Counted from the first letter of the stretch, positions 44,157 to 53,703 are shown. The stretch is 64,000 nt of DNA from Dehalococcoides mccartyi CG5 (GCF_000830885.1 NZ_CP006951.1:1178001-1242000); one strand, 5' to 3'. A program made the numbers and translations. The notes: generated by a model from the letters alone, not told the origin.

Positions 44157-45651
44157 TAGCATAGCCCTAAACCCAAACCCGGTAATTCAGCATTTAGGAA
44201 AACCTCCCGAAGAATTCACTAAAAAAGACCTGATAAAATTTATAGAAGACAATAACATTAAAGCTGTTAATTTTCGGCACCTGGGTGGTGACGGTCGCTT
44301 AAAAACCTTAAATTTTGTAATAAGTAGCAAGCCGCAACTGGACAGGGTATTGTCCGCCGGCGAAAGAGTTGACGGTTCAAGCCTCTTTTCGTACATTGAT
44401 TCAGCTTCAAGTGACCTGTATATTGTTCCTCGCTACAAAACTGCTTTTGTTAACCCGTTCTCGACTACACCGACACTCGAACTGTTATGTTCGTACTATA
44501 CGAAAGACGGCACTCCTCTGCCGAGTTCCCCTGAGAATATTCTTAAAAAAGCCAACCAGTCGTTGCTGAAAAGCACCGGCCTGACTTTTCAAGCTATGGG
44601 TGAACTGGAATACTACGTGATAGCAAATAAACAAAACCAGTATCCCGCTACAACCCAAAAGGGCTACCAGGAATCAGCCCCTTTCTGCAAGTGGGAAACC
44701 TTAAGATACGAGGCAATGCAGGCAATAGCCAAGGCGGGAGGCCGTATAAAATACGGCCATTCTGAGGTTGGTCACATATTTAACGAAGAGCACGAGATGG
44801 AACAGAATGAGATAGAATTTCTGCCTGTGCCAGTTGAAGACGCCGCCGACCAGCTGGTTATTGCCAAGTGGATACTGCGGATGATGGGGCACAAACACGG
44901 GGTTGTGGTAACATTTGCACCAAAAATTCTGGTTGGCCACGCTGGAAGCGGCCTGCATGTACATACCAAATTGATGAATAATGGCACAAATGCACTGATT
45001 AACGGTGGTGGTCTCAGCGAAACAGCACGCAAGGCCATTGCCGGTTACCTAAGACTGGCTCCGTCACTAACTGCCCTTGGAAACACTGTCCCGCTCTCAT
45101 TCCTCAGACTGGTACCCCACCAGGAATCTCCTACCAATATATGCTGGGGTGACCGCAACCGCTCTGTTCTGGTGCGTGTGCCTCTAGGCTGGTTAAACGT
45201 GGGAAATATGGCAAAGGATGCCAATCCGCAGGAAACAGACGAGCCCACCGCCTTCAGCGACAGCCAAACAGTAGAATTCCGTTGCCCGGATGGATCGGCG
45301 AATATTCACCTGCTTATGGCAGGGCTAGCCGTTGCCGCCCGGCATGGGCTTGAGATGGAAAATGCCTTAGAGTTAGCCAAAAAACTTTATGTTGATGTTA
45401 ATATTTTCGCTGACGAAAATAACCAAATCCAGCAGGCGCTCCCCCAATTGCCTTCTTCTTGCTGGGATTCGGCGGAATGCCTTATAAAAGACCGCCAGAT
45501 ATACGAGAAGGACAACGTATTCCCGCCGACTGTAATTGATGGCTTGGCAAAAATTCTGAAGTCATACAATGACAATGACCTTAGTCAGAGGTTCTACGGT
45601 AAAAATGATGAAATCCAGAAGCTGGTAGACCGATATTTGCATTTTGCATAA
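44146..45651 (+). CDS. glutamine synthetase-like protein
   Basis: This 501-residue protein has the active-site motifs GELEYYVIA, GSGLHVHTKL, LRLVPHQESPTNICWGDRNRSVLVRVP and VEFRCPDGSANIHLLMAGL. They are clear but diverge from housekeeping GlnA (EF to EYY; PDPSAN to PDGSAN), and the region after 340 has an insertion (PLGWLNVGNMAKDANPQETDE). It may make glutamine or act on another amine as gamma-glutamyl ligase. It is unusual among rdh genes. Confidence 0.82.
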   Translation: MVNDSIALNPNPVIQHLGKPPEEFTKKDLIKFIEDNNIKAVNFRHLGGDGRLKTLNFVISSKPQLDRVLSAGERVDGSSLFSYIDSASSDLYIVPRYKTAFVNPFSTTPTLELLCSYYTKDGTPLPSSPENILKKANQSLLKSTGLTFQAMGELEYYVIANKQNQYPATTQKGYQESAPFCKWETLRYEAMQAIAKAGGRIKYGHSEVGHIFNEEHEMEQNEIEFLPVPVEDAADQLVIAKWILRMMGHKHGVVVTFAPKILVGHAGSGLHVHTKLMNNGTNALINGGGLSETARKAIAGYLRLAPSLTALGNTVPLSFLRLVPHQESPTNICWGDRNRSVLVRVPLGWLNVGNMAKDANPQETDEPTAFSDSQTVEFRCPDGSANIHLLMAGLAVAARHGLEMENALELAKKLYVDVNIFADENNQIQQALPQLPSSCWDSAECLIKDRQIYEKDNVFPPTVIDGLAKILKSYNDNDLSQRFYGKNDEIQKLVDRYLHFA

Positions 45652-45696
45652 ACCAGACTGTTAATCCTTGCCTGATGTTTGTTTAAAAACGTATAA

Positions 45697-45724
45697 AAAG
45701 GGTGCGGCTTAAGCCGCACCCTTT
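45697..45724 (+). terminator. terminator of the glutamine synthetase unit
   Basis: A perfect 28-base palindrome, AAAGGGTGCGGCTT plus its complement, 45 bases past the stop. Confidence 0.85.
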
Positions 45725-45779
45725 AGTTTAATTAAATACCCCGCAACTTAAACTGTTTAAATTTTATTGAGGGAATACG

Positions 45780-45945
45780 ACTAGCCAAACTCCAGTCCCC
45801 GTGTGTTTCTGACCGCAGCCAACCCTCCCCCCGTCTCTAACAAAGCTAAAAACGTGACTTGGCCTTAATAGGCGAGGCCATTTGAACGTAAATATTTGGA
45901 CAGAGAGTTCGAGGTATCTGATAAACTCTTGCCTCAGTGTCTAAG
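45780..45945. repeat. ssrA-derived repeat, copy H
   Basis: AACCCTCCCCCCGTCTCTAA, CAAAGCTAAAAACGTGACTT, GGCCATTTGAACGTAAATAT and GGACAGAGAGTTCGAGGTAT. The left half matches copy G; from GAGTTCGAGG on it matches copy F, so this copy looks like a recombinant of the two. Confidence 0.75.
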
Positions 45946-45963
45946 CTACGTTTTCCACAAATA

Positions 45964-45994
45964 AATAAGCGGGGGATTAAATCCCCCGCTTATT
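45964..45994 (-). terminator. terminator of rdhAB at 46-48 kb
   Basis: AATAAGCGGGGG-ATTAAAT-CCCCCGCTTATT; one G-C pair shorter than the copy at 26,197. Confidence 0.82.
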
Positions 45995-46013
45995 GAACCT
46001 GAAAGACTTTTGA

Positions 46014-46283
46014 TTAAACTTTTTCTTTGTTTCCGGCTATCAGACGCCAGTCAACCACTCCTAAAATCACTGCAATAATGCCAAAGATACCCATGCCTAC
46101 CCAAGCAGCTTTGGTATCATTTTCGGCCAGCGAGCCGTAGAAGTGCTGGACAGCCGCAAAAAGAGCAATCGTAGCGATTAGGGCAATCAGCCATTGCCAC
46201 CAGGTAATCTTCTTATTTTGCTTGATGAGCCAGTAAATAGACAGGGCAAATACAGCTCCAACAGCTAAACCTATAAAATACAT
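46014..46283 (-). CDS. rdhB: RdhB membrane anchor
   Basis: 89 residues, identical in sequence to the RdhB at 26,248. Three hydrophobic helices and ITWWQWLIA. It follows rdhA by 20 bases. Identity at DNA level extends on both sides, so gene conversion or recent duplication is likely. Confidence 0.92.
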   Translation of the reverse strand: MYFIGLAVGAVFALSIYWLIKQNKKITWWQWLIALIATIALFAAVQHFYGSLAENDTKAAWVGMGIFGIIAVILGVVDWRLIAGNKEKV

Positions 46284-46303
46284 ATTCTTATCCTTTCACT
46301 TTA

Positions 46304-47827
46304 CTAGGCCGTGGTATCAAAACCATAGGTGGGTTGTTCTATATCCCGGAACTCCCACTGCGGTTTACGGCCATATTCCATAAACCTTTCCATGTTGGCA
46401 AAGAACCCGTTAAACATGGGAAGATTGGTAGTAGTAGCTTTTACCATATCATGGATAAAAGATTGCGAGGTAGAGTTAAAGGGGCAGGTACCCTGACAAG
46501 TGGGGCAGTGGGGACAATCTGTATTATTGGTCCGCCAACCCTTAAACTGGCCTTGTGCCAATCCATTTTTAGCCGCAGCAGGGTTCTCCCAAGTTGACTC
46601 ACCCTTCTGGATAAGACCAAACGGACAGGCATCAGCACAAATACCGCAGGTCTCACAGAATTTGTATGCCCCAAAATCAATGGGGTTAGTGGGTGCTACA
46701 GGCAAATCTGTTAAAAGTGCCCAGCCATTAGCCCTATTGGTAGTGCCATTCTTGGGGTGAATGGCAGGGGAAGACCTCCTCCCATGTTCGCCGAGACCGG
46801 TAATAACCGATAAGGGATTTGAAAAGTACAAGCCGCTCATATTCAAGCACTGGTAGCCCAAACCGCGGATAAATTCCTGCATGTGGCAGATCATCTTGAC
46901 ATAACGGGCGTAACAGTACCAAACAGAAAAACTCTCGGTAATACCGGCTTGACGGCGGGTACCCTCAAAGCTTTGGCGGGCAGTAAAAGTAATAATATAT
47001 TTGCATTTGTTAGGTATGGCATACTCATCTGCCGTTTCATAGGCTTCATCTATATCCTTAAATGCAATCTGTTTGCCGCCTGCTTCCCCGGTATTGAAGC
47101 CGCTGCCGGCGCCCTTTATTTTGTGGAAGAATTTAACAGTATCGTTGTCAATTTCGGCACAACCAACATCCTGACAGCCTAAGAAACGGAAGGCATTACG
47201 CAGAGTTTTAAAGTTCTCCTCCGGTGTACCCTGCCATTTAGCAGCACCAAAGTCCTGAGGACGAATGGTAGTGGCAGCCTGAGGGCCTAAAAATGAGCTG
47301 AAAGTGGCGGTACCACCGGCTGCTAATATAGCATTGCGCACGTTTATGCGTTTGCCGCCCTGATATATTTCGGCAGGCCATTGCCCCATCATCATAAATT
47401 TACAAGCATTATCAAGCGCAGTAGAACGGATATCGCCTGCACCGGCATAACCCTTGTCCCAGCCGGGAAATTCTTTTTCACAATAATCATAAAGCGCTAA
47501 TGCTTCGGCAGGGGTTTCCAGGTCTGTCATATTGCCGCCAACCACGCCTGCTGCTGTAAAATCAGCGGCACTAGGTCTGGGGTGAGATTTGAAATTGTTG
47601 GCATTAGGGCGTTCCAGAGTATCCCAATCAATTTCTACTGTGGGATTTTTAAAATCCCTCTCTTTAACATACCACGGATATTTATTAACATTTGAACCCA
47701 AGGACGTTAATTCATCCACGTCATGAAATACCGGTGCTGATGCGGCAACCGCACCCAGTCCGGCTCCGGCCAGACCAAGGCCTTTCATAAAGTCACGCCT
47801 AGATAATGTTGAATGAGATATATTCAC
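46304..47827 (-). CDS. rdhA: RdhA, paralogue of the one at 26.5 kb
   Basis: This 507-residue protein has Tat motif SRRDFMKGLGL and Fe-S motifs CETCGICADACP and CPHCPTCQGTCP. The start is GTG (AAAGGAGG 7-8 bases upstream), while its paralogue uses ATG and reads MSKLHS. A MarR gene (48,032) is divergent from it across a 204-base gap and is the likely regulator. Confidence 0.95.
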   Translation of the reverse strand: MNISHSTLSRRDFMKGLGLAGAGLGAVAASAPVFHDVDELTSLGSNVNKYPWYVKERDFKNPTVEIDWDTLERPNANNFKSHPRPSAADFTAAGVVGGNMTDLETPAEALALYDYCEKEFPGWDKGYAGAGDIRSTALDNACKFMMMGQWPAEIYQGGKRINVRNAILAAGGTATFSSFLGPQAATTIRPQDFGAAKWQGTPEENFKTLRNAFRFLGCQDVGCAEIDNDTVKFFHKIKGAGSGFNTGEAGGKQIAFKDIDEAYETADEYAIPNKCKYIITFTARQSFEGTRRQAGITESFSVWYCYARYVKMICHMQEFIRGLGYQCLNMSGLYFSNPLSVITGLGEHGRRSSPAIHPKNGTTNRANGWALLTDLPVAPTNPIDFGAYKFCETCGICADACPFGLIQKGESTWENPAAAKNGLAQGQFKGWRTNNTDCPHCPTCQGTCPFNSTSQSFIHDMVKATTTNLPMFNGFFANMERFMEYGRKPQWEFRDIEQPTYGFDTTA

Positions 47828-48031
47828 TTGGCAATCCTCCTTTTATGATTTGTTTTACTACACAATCAGAGATCTAAAAAGTGCTATTTCCTATATGCTG
47901 CAACACCTCGCTATAGTTAGGATATTTCATCGTCCAAATGGCGTAGTACTTTGTGCTTAATTTTTGACTAAATACATGCCTATCTGATATCCTCGTATAT
48001 ATCAAGAAAATTAGATACTCGGATAATAAAT

Positions 48032-48538
48032 ATGTCACCTAAATCAACAATAGAATCTAATTGGTACTTGAAAGTCTTACTCTTTCAATCTCACCATCTG
48101 CTTTCCAAACTATGGACACGCGAATTAAGGAAATCTAAAATCACTCTGGAAAAATTCGCAATCCTGCATGAGATAAGCAATTTTAACGGTAATCCGACAC
48201 CTCATGCCATCGCCAAGGCTACTGTCTATGAGCCAGCAGCTGTTTCGGCAATAATAGGCCGGTTGGAAAAAGATGGTTTTATTACCAAACATAAAGATCT
48301 TAAGCAAAAAAACATGGTCAGAATTGAAATTACCCAGCAGGGCAGAGATGTATTTACCCGTGCAAGCAGGGACGTTGTTCAACTAAACCAAACCCTGCTA
48401 AGCGTTTTACCAAACGAAGAAAAAGATTATATAATTCATTCCCTTTCAATTTTCAGAGATCACCTTCTACCGTTAGCTTTTGATAAATCTAAAAAGTTAA
48501 CAAATTATAAATCAACATCCAAAAAGCAAGTAGATTAA
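48032..48538 (+). CDS. MarR-family transcriptional regulator
   Basis: This 168-residue winged-helix protein has TPHAIAKATVYEPAAVSAIIGRLEKDGFITKHKDLKQKNMVRIEIT (about 53-98). It is divergent from rdhA at 46,304. The gene ends 5 bases before an IS3-type relic, so its 3' end may have been affected by the insertion. Confidence 0.9.
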   Translation: MSPKSTIESNWYLKVLLFQSHHLLSKLWTRELRKSKITLEKFAILHEISNFNGNPTPHAIAKATVYEPAAVSAIIGRLEKDGFITKHKDLKQKNMVRIEITQQGRDVFTRASRDVVQLNQTLLSVLPNEEKDYIIHSLSIFRDHLLPLAFDKSKKLTNYKSTSKKQVD

Positions 48539-48542
48539 ACTT

Positions 48543-49072
48543 TGGCCTACCCCCCAAATAGTGATACCACTTTTAAAGTAGTGACCGCTGTCATTATTGT
48601 CTCCGGTGCCGGAGGACGATAACCAAGCGAGCTGTGAGCCCGGACTTGATTGTACTGCATCCTCCAGTCGGTAATGAATACCTGAGCTTCGGCAAGCGTA
48701 GTAAAGATCTCCAAGTTCAACAGCCCATCCCGCAGTTTGCCGTTAAATGATTCAATGTAGCCATTCTCCCAACGAGAGCCGGGTTCTATGAAAAGAGTCT
48801 TGAAGCCAAGTCGGACCAGCCACTTCCGTATCGCTTTGGCGGTAAATTCGGGCCCGTTGTCCGACCGGGTATGTTCCGGGATACCCCTCAGGACAAATAG
48901 GTTAAAGAGTTGGTCTATGACATCTTCTGAAATCAACTGCCGGTTGATTGTTATGGCTGATACTCACGAGTATATTTATCGATGATATTAAGTATCCGGA
49001 AAGCCCGGCCATCCCCTTTCTTATTTCCCCGTCTAACATGAAACTGAACTCATTCTTGGAAGGGGCAGGTCA
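48543..49072 (-). mobile_element. internally deleted IS3-type element
   Basis: Both ends are present: TGGCCTACCCCCCAAATAGT inward from 48,543 and, from the other side, TGACCTGCCCCTTCC starting at 49,072. Between them only the C-terminal transposase part is coded (48,547-48,936: SDNGPEF, IEPGSRWENGYIESFNGKLRD, the DDE-domain D and E), with a frameshift near 48,955-48,965 (IDKYTREY/ITINRQLISED). orfA and the first half of orfB are missing, so the element cannot move by itself. Confidence 0.85.
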
Positions 49073-49319
49073 TCTCTGCCATCAGAAATTTTTTCGGTAT
49101 GTTTGCATAATTTAACTCTATATAGCTTGCATTACCCCGTAGTTGCCGGTTTTCCCCACCTATTTTGCCCTAGTACCTAAGCCGCACTCTTTAAAACCGA
49201 GAGGTGACAAACGCATATGGGTATCCGGTTAAATTATTAAGGGCTATGGATAACGAACCGGGCAGGATATAGCAGTGGTAATGTATAGTAATGATAATAT
49301 AGTATCAGTTATATTGACT

Positions 49320-49460
49320 TTGCATCTTTTGCAGGCCAATAATGGTATTGGAATCAGCAAAATTAAGGGGAAGCGTTGAGCCGCTACCCATATGTGGTTC
49401 ACTCGGATAGCGGGGAGCTAATAGTGAAACCGGCCCTTTAGGGGTCGGTTTTGTTTTTGG
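49320..49460 (+). promoter_or_regulatory. structured leader with terminator upstream of the secreted protein
   Basis: CCGCTA (49,381) pairs with TAGCGG (49,408), GAGCC pairs with GGTTC inside the same region, and AAACCGGCCCTTTAGGGGTC with GGTTTTGTTTTT (49,427-49,460) is a classical intrinsic terminator. An RNA of ~140 bases ending in a terminator before a gene is what a riboswitch or attenuator looks like. I could not match it to a known class. Confidence 0.45.
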
Positions 49461-49553
49461 TCAAATTATAGAGATGCTTATAAGGAGGTGCTCTGAATTA
49501 AGTGAGATTGCCGGTAGTACATAGATAGCAATTCAAAGGAGGGAGAGCTTATT

Positions 49554-51515
49554 ATGAAAAGAGCACTATCAATATTGCTTTCACTTTCAATTCTGGTAAG
49601 CTTGGGATTGTTTTCCGCTGTGCCTGTAAGCGCGGCGATAGTAAATGTATCTATCAGCAGCGGCACTTCAACTGAGATTGTAGGCGTATACAATAAGGCT
49701 GGAGGGGGATCAGTATACGTTGACCTAAGCGGTTCACCTCTCAGTGCGGTGCTCGCTCAGGAACCTAAACCATATCCTACCGGTTATGTGACCGAACCGC
49801 CTGATATTTTGGGCTCGGTTTGGGATACCGGAACCAGTCTGTATTTTCAATCCACTAATCCCGGAGCTGACTGGATATGGGAAACCCAGAGAGCCGAAGG
49901 TACAAGCGGCTATGATGTCAGCAACCCCCTGTATGATGCAGCCGCCTATACCAACGGACGGGTAGTGGTATTTGAACAGCACTTTACCCTTGACGGCACA
50001 CCTCAAGCAGGTACTTTGCATATAACGGCAGATAACTGCTGGGAAGTATTTATAAACGGCGTCTTTTTGGCACGTTCTTCTGCCGCCAAAGTAGCCGGAT
50101 GGGAGCTTACGAACCTGCATGAAGCCTATGTGGCTACCACCGGGTGGCAAACTGTAGGGCATATTGCGGTGCCGGATACCATGCTGGTAAATGGTGAAAA
50201 TACCATTACAATTCTGGCGGCCAATGAATACTTTTGGTCAGACGACGGCAACAGCCCGTCTCCCGCCTTCAGACTTAGCCCATATTATCAATATAATCCG
50301 GGTGGGTTAATCTTTAAACTGGATGTGGGCTATGAGGAATTTGTAGCTGACCCCGGTATTCAGGTAGAGAAAGAGGGTTTACCCGTTTCTACTACTGAAA
50401 ATACAACTATAGATTACACCTATACCGTCACCAATACCGGCAATGTGCCGCTTTCATCTGTGGCTGTAGTGGATAATCTGGTTTCTCCGGTTACCTACCA
50501 GAGCGGTGATGACAATACCGACGGTCTGCTGGACTTGACTGAAGTATGGGTATTTACCGGCAGCTATCTGGTACCATGGTTCACTGCCGGGCCGGTAGAT
50601 AATACTGCAACGGCCGAGGGATACTGGGATACCACCAAAGTCACTGACGAAGACACCTTTAGTGTTCCAATACTGCATACCCCGAACATAGAGGTGGACA
50701 AGACAGGACCGGCTAATACGGGTTACTTTGAGCAACTGGATGCCGACTATACCTATACTCTGACAAATATCGGCAACTGTTCGCTGGATGTTGACCTGAC
50801 TGATGACCAGATTGCCGGGCTGGTATTTACCGGTGGCGATACTAACGGCAACGGGTATCTGGAGCCGGGTGAAATATGGACATTCACTGGTTCAGACCTG
50901 ATTGTCTGTGAAGGTATTACGGAGCTATTCTTTACCAATATAGCTACCGCTGTAGGTACTGATGCCACCGGTGCCGCTGACAGGGATACCGACGATTGGA
51001 CGGTAACTATCTTCCAGTGGCAACCGCGTACCATAGGCTACTGGGGAAACTGGGATAACCACTGGTCAACTGACTGTATTACAGATATTGTTAACAGGGT
51101 TAATGCTGATTCCGCCTATTTCAGCACCCTAACCGCAGAGCAGATAAATACCCTGTTATTGTCAGCTGACCAAAAAGGTAAAATGACTCAGGAAAAAGCC
51201 CGCATACTGGTGCAGAAGCAGCTTTTGGCTGCCTGGCTAAGTCTTGAGTCATACATAGGTGCAACTGACGGTGATTCAGAGACCTGTGGTGCACTTGATG
51301 CGGCCATGAGGCCGGGTGCAACAGTGTATCTAAGTAAGTTTGCCGGTGCCGAGACCTTGTTTGGGGCATCCAGGCTCACAGTGGCACAGCTACTGGCGTT
51401 GGTAGATACCGGAATGAGCACCTGGACTCAGAATCAGCTGCTTATTGCCAAGGATGTACTGGATATGATGAATAATGCCGAGAACAACGGCTACTTCATG
51501 TTCATGGCACCCTGA
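49554..51515 (+). CDS. secreted repeat protein (DUF11-like), surface component
   Basis: This 653-residue protein has a signal peptide (MKRALSILLSLSILVSLGLF, cut after about VSA). A beta-sandwich-like region follows (about 100-245), then two related repeats: DYTYTVTNTGNVPLSSVAVVDN (about 283) and DYTYTLTNIGNCSLDVDLTDD (about 400), as in DUF11-type surface proteins. The C-terminal ~165 residues start WQPRTIGYWGNWDNHW and are helical. No LPxTG or C-terminal membrane anchor is visible, so it may be secreted or held non-covalently. AAGGAGGGAG precedes the ATG. Not obviously linked to dehalogenation. Confidence 0.8.
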   Translation: MKRALSILLSLSILVSLGLFSAVPVSAAIVNVSISSGTSTEIVGVYNKAGGGSVYVDLSGSPLSAVLAQEPKPYPTGYVTEPPDILGSVWDTGTSLYFQSTNPGADWIWETQRAEGTSGYDVSNPLYDAAAYTNGRVVVFEQHFTLDGTPQAGTLHITADNCWEVFINGVFLARSSAAKVAGWELTNLHEAYVATTGWQTVGHIAVPDTMLVNGENTITILAANEYFWSDDGNSPSPAFRLSPYYQYNPGGLIFKLDVGYEEFVADPGIQVEKEGLPVSTTENTTIDYTYTVTNTGNVPLSSVAVVDNLVSPVTYQSGDDNTDGLLDLTEVWVFTGSYLVPWFTAGPVDNTATAEGYWDTTKVTDEDTFSVPILHTPNIEVDKTGPANTGYFEQLDADYTYTLTNIGNCSLDVDLTDDQIAGLVFTGGDTNGNGYLEPGEIWTFTGSDLIVCEGITELFFTNIATAVGTDATGAADRDTDDWTVTIFQWQPRTIGYWGNWDNHWSTDCITDIVNRVNADSAYFSTLTAEQINTLLLSADQKGKMTQEKARILVQKQLLAAWLSLESYIGATDGDSETCGALDAAMRPGATVYLSKFAGAETLFGASRLTVAQLLALVDTGMSTWTQNQLLIAKDVLDMMNNAENNGYFMFMAP

Positions 51516-51602
51516 CATAGATTTGCTGGTGCAACGAAATACCGGGTGGCTGGCAGCCGAAAGGGCTGAGAAAGCCTAATCCAAAATGTCTTGTATATCT
51601 GG

Positions 51603-51631
51603 AAGAGAGGGGGAGATATCTCCCCCTCTTT
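51603..51631 (+). terminator. terminator of the secreted protein gene
   Basis: AAGAGAGGGGGAGATA with TCTCCCCCTCTTTATAT forms a stem followed by T-rich sequence, about 90 bases past the stop. Confidence 0.75.
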
Positions 51632-51664
51632 ATATATGCCATTTTGCTTATAAACGAGATAAAG

Positions 51665-51790
51665 ATTTATCAGATACCGCGAACTTCCCGTCCGAATATC
51701 GACATTCATATACCCTCGCTTATTAAGCCAGCCCATTTGTACGTAAATATCAGGATGGTGAGTTCAACTTGTTATAAACCCCCATTTCTG
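51665..51790. repeat. ssrA-derived repeat, copy J (degenerate)
   Basis: AACTTCCCGTCC, GCCAGCCCATTTGTACGTAA, ATATCAGGATGGTGAGTTCA. Only the right half is well kept; the ssrA-like left part is eroded. Confidence 0.6.
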
Positions 51791-51817
51791 GCTTCGAATA
51801 AACTTTGGGACAATAAA

Positions 51818-51845
51818 ACAAGGAGGGAGTAAACTCCCTCCTTGT
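51818..51845 (-). terminator. terminator of rdhAB at 52-54 kb
   Basis: ACAAGGAGGGAG-TAAA-CTCCCTCCTTGT stem-loop, 26 bases past the rdhB stop. Confidence 0.82.
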
Positions 51846-51870
51846 AAAATGCCTGTTCCTACTCGTTAGC

Positions 51871-52158
51871 TTAGGATTGTTTAGCTCTTCTGGCTACCAG
51901 CTGCCAGGCAACCAGCATAAGTATCAAGGCTGGTACACCTATAATCGCAAGCCCCATCCAAGCTGCAAACGGGAAGATCTCTTCCATAGCTCCAAAAAAG
52001 TGCTGGATAGCCAGTAGAAGCAGAGCAAATCCTATGCCGCCTATCAGCCATTCGTACCAGCTTACCTTTAGATTCCGATTACGCAGCCAGTTGGTAATAC
52101 CGAAAAGAGCCGCTGCAACAACAGCCCCGACCAGCATAAGGGGTATGAAATACTCCAT
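51871..52158 (-). CDS. rdhB: RdhB membrane anchor
   Basis: This 95-residue, three-helix protein has VSWYEWLIG and QHFFGAMEEIFPFAAWMGLAIIGVPALIL. It is close to the RdhB at 22,027. It follows rdhA by 27 bases. Confidence 0.92.
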   Translation of the reverse strand: MEYFIPLMLVGAVVAAALFGITNWLRNRNLKVSWYEWLIGGIGFALLLLAIQHFFGAMEEIFPFAAWMGLAIIGVPALILMLVAWQLVARRAKQS

Positions 52159-52185
52159 ATCAATTTTCTCCTTTTTTTAAGTAGC

Positions 52186-53703
52186 TTACTGTCTCAACAG
52201 ATTAGGATGAGTGCCATAGATAAACCATTCATCAGGGCTATTCCACCATGATGCGGGATCTTTATCCTGCTTGCCATAGTGCAGAACACCCTCCATGCTG
52301 GTAAAGAAGCTATTAAATATCGGGCTGGTGGCAACAGTTGATTTTACTATGCTGTGTACAAAGCTTCCGTCGCCTATGGCGTTGAACGGGCAGTTACTCT
52401 TACAGGCGCTGGCACAAGGCGTAAATGCACAGCTGAACAGGTTGCAACGCCAGCCTTTATAACCGGGAATGTTATACATTACCTTGCTGCCGCCGGCCTG
52501 TTTGTCATCAGCCCAGCTCTGGCCGCAATTATTATCCCAGCTACGATCAATACCGCGTTCCTGTATTGCACCTACAGGGCAGGTTTCAGCACAGATACCG
52601 CAGGTTTCGCAGAATTTGACGAACCCGGCATCTATCGGATTGGTTACCGGCAACGGCAAATCAGTATAAAAAACAGCGTGGGTGCGCAGCAAACCGCCAT
52701 ACTCAGGAGAACCGATAACCTGACCCATACGGCAATGTTCACCAACACCGCTCCACATATCCCAAGCCACAGCTGATTGCAGATCATGCCCGTAGGTTAC
52801 GTTGTACCCTAACCCGCGGATAAACTGCTCCACAATACTCTTTGCATAGGCAACCCGGACATAAGACATTTCTTCGGTGCTGGAAAAACCTGCGCCCGCC
52901 ATAGAGCGGCGCAGAAACCCGTCACATGAAATATTGTGAGTTGCGATGACGTACTTTTGCGAAGTGGGGATGTGGAAACTGGTCGCATCCACATAGGATT
53001 CGGTTATACCTGAATCCAAAACAATATGCTTATTGCCTGGAACGGATTCATCACCTGTCCAGCTTACACCGGAATACTCCCAGATAAAGTTTTGGGATTT
53101 TTCGTCCAGCATAGTAGTGCCTATTACCGGCCCCAACCCGACAAGACTGAAAACAGCCCTGAGCATGGCTGCATTTTCTTCAGGTGTTCCCTCCCATGCA
53201 GGTGTGTTTATTGCACTGGGACGGGGTGCAGGTATTTCCGTTGGCATACCGTGCTGATTTTGACTGCGGCAATATCCGGAATGACCGTAGGCGGATGCCC
53301 AAAAAGAACTTGATAAAGCCTTATCCCGGATAGTCGGACCTGCATAGTCAGGCCAGATTTCCTTTGCTTTTGCGGTTACAGCGGCTGCCTGTTTCGGAGT
53401 GTTTGCTTTAAACGCCGGCGGGCCTCCGGGAAAGGCCATCATCAAACTTGCATAATCCCAGTTTGAAAAACCGCGTAAATCACGGCGTTTCATCAAGTTC
53501 CAGTCTATTTCTATGGTGGGATTGCCGTAGTCTCTTTCCTTGACCCACCAACCACGTTTGTTAACTACCTTAGCTGAGTTCGCAAGTTCATCCAGATCAC
53601 GAAATTGAGGACTTAAGGCACTGGCAGAACCCAAGGTTACCCCTGTAAGACCAAGGCCCTTCATGAAGTCACGTCTGCTTACTGTGCTATGGAATTGATT
53701 CAT
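52186..53703 (-). CDS. rdhA: RdhA of the DLR subgroup
   Basis: This 505-residue protein has Tat motif SRRDFMKGLGL and signature NLMKRRDLRGFSNWDY. Fe-S motifs: CETCGICAETCP and CASACKSNCP (three residues between the first two cysteines). It is the closest relative of the RdhA at 22,335. A MarR gene at 53,935 is divergent; GGAGTG precedes the ATG. Confidence 0.95.
   Translation of the reverse strand: MNQFHSTVSRRDFMKGLGLTGVTLGSASALSPQFRDLDELANSAKVVNKRGWWVKERDYGNPTIEIDWNLMKRRDLRGFSNWDYASLMMAFPGGPPAFKANTPKQAAAVTAKAKEIWPDYAGPTIRDKALSSSFWASAYGHSGYCRSQNQHGMPTEIPAPRPSAINTPAWEGTPEENAAMLRAVFSLVGLGPVIGTTMLDEKSQNFIWEYSGVSWTGDESVPGNKHIVLDSGITESYVDATSFHIPTSQKYVIATHNISCDGFLRRSMAGAGFSSTEEMSYVRVAYAKSIVEQFIRGLGYNVTYGHDLQSAVAWDMWSGVGEHCRMGQVIGSPEYGGLLRTHAVFYTDLPLPVTNPIDAGFVKFCETCGICAETCPVGAIQERGIDRSWDNNCGQSWADDKQAGGSKVMYNIPGYKGWRCNLFSCAFTPCASACKSNCPFNAIGDGSFVHSIVKSTVATSPIFNSFFTSMEGVLHYGKQDKDPASWWNSPDEWFIYGTHPNLLRQ

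Noticed and set aside
49320-49460. c-di-GMP-I or c-di-AMP riboswitch
   Set aside because: Some short motifs are reminiscent, but the conserved hairpin arrangement of neither class could be built.
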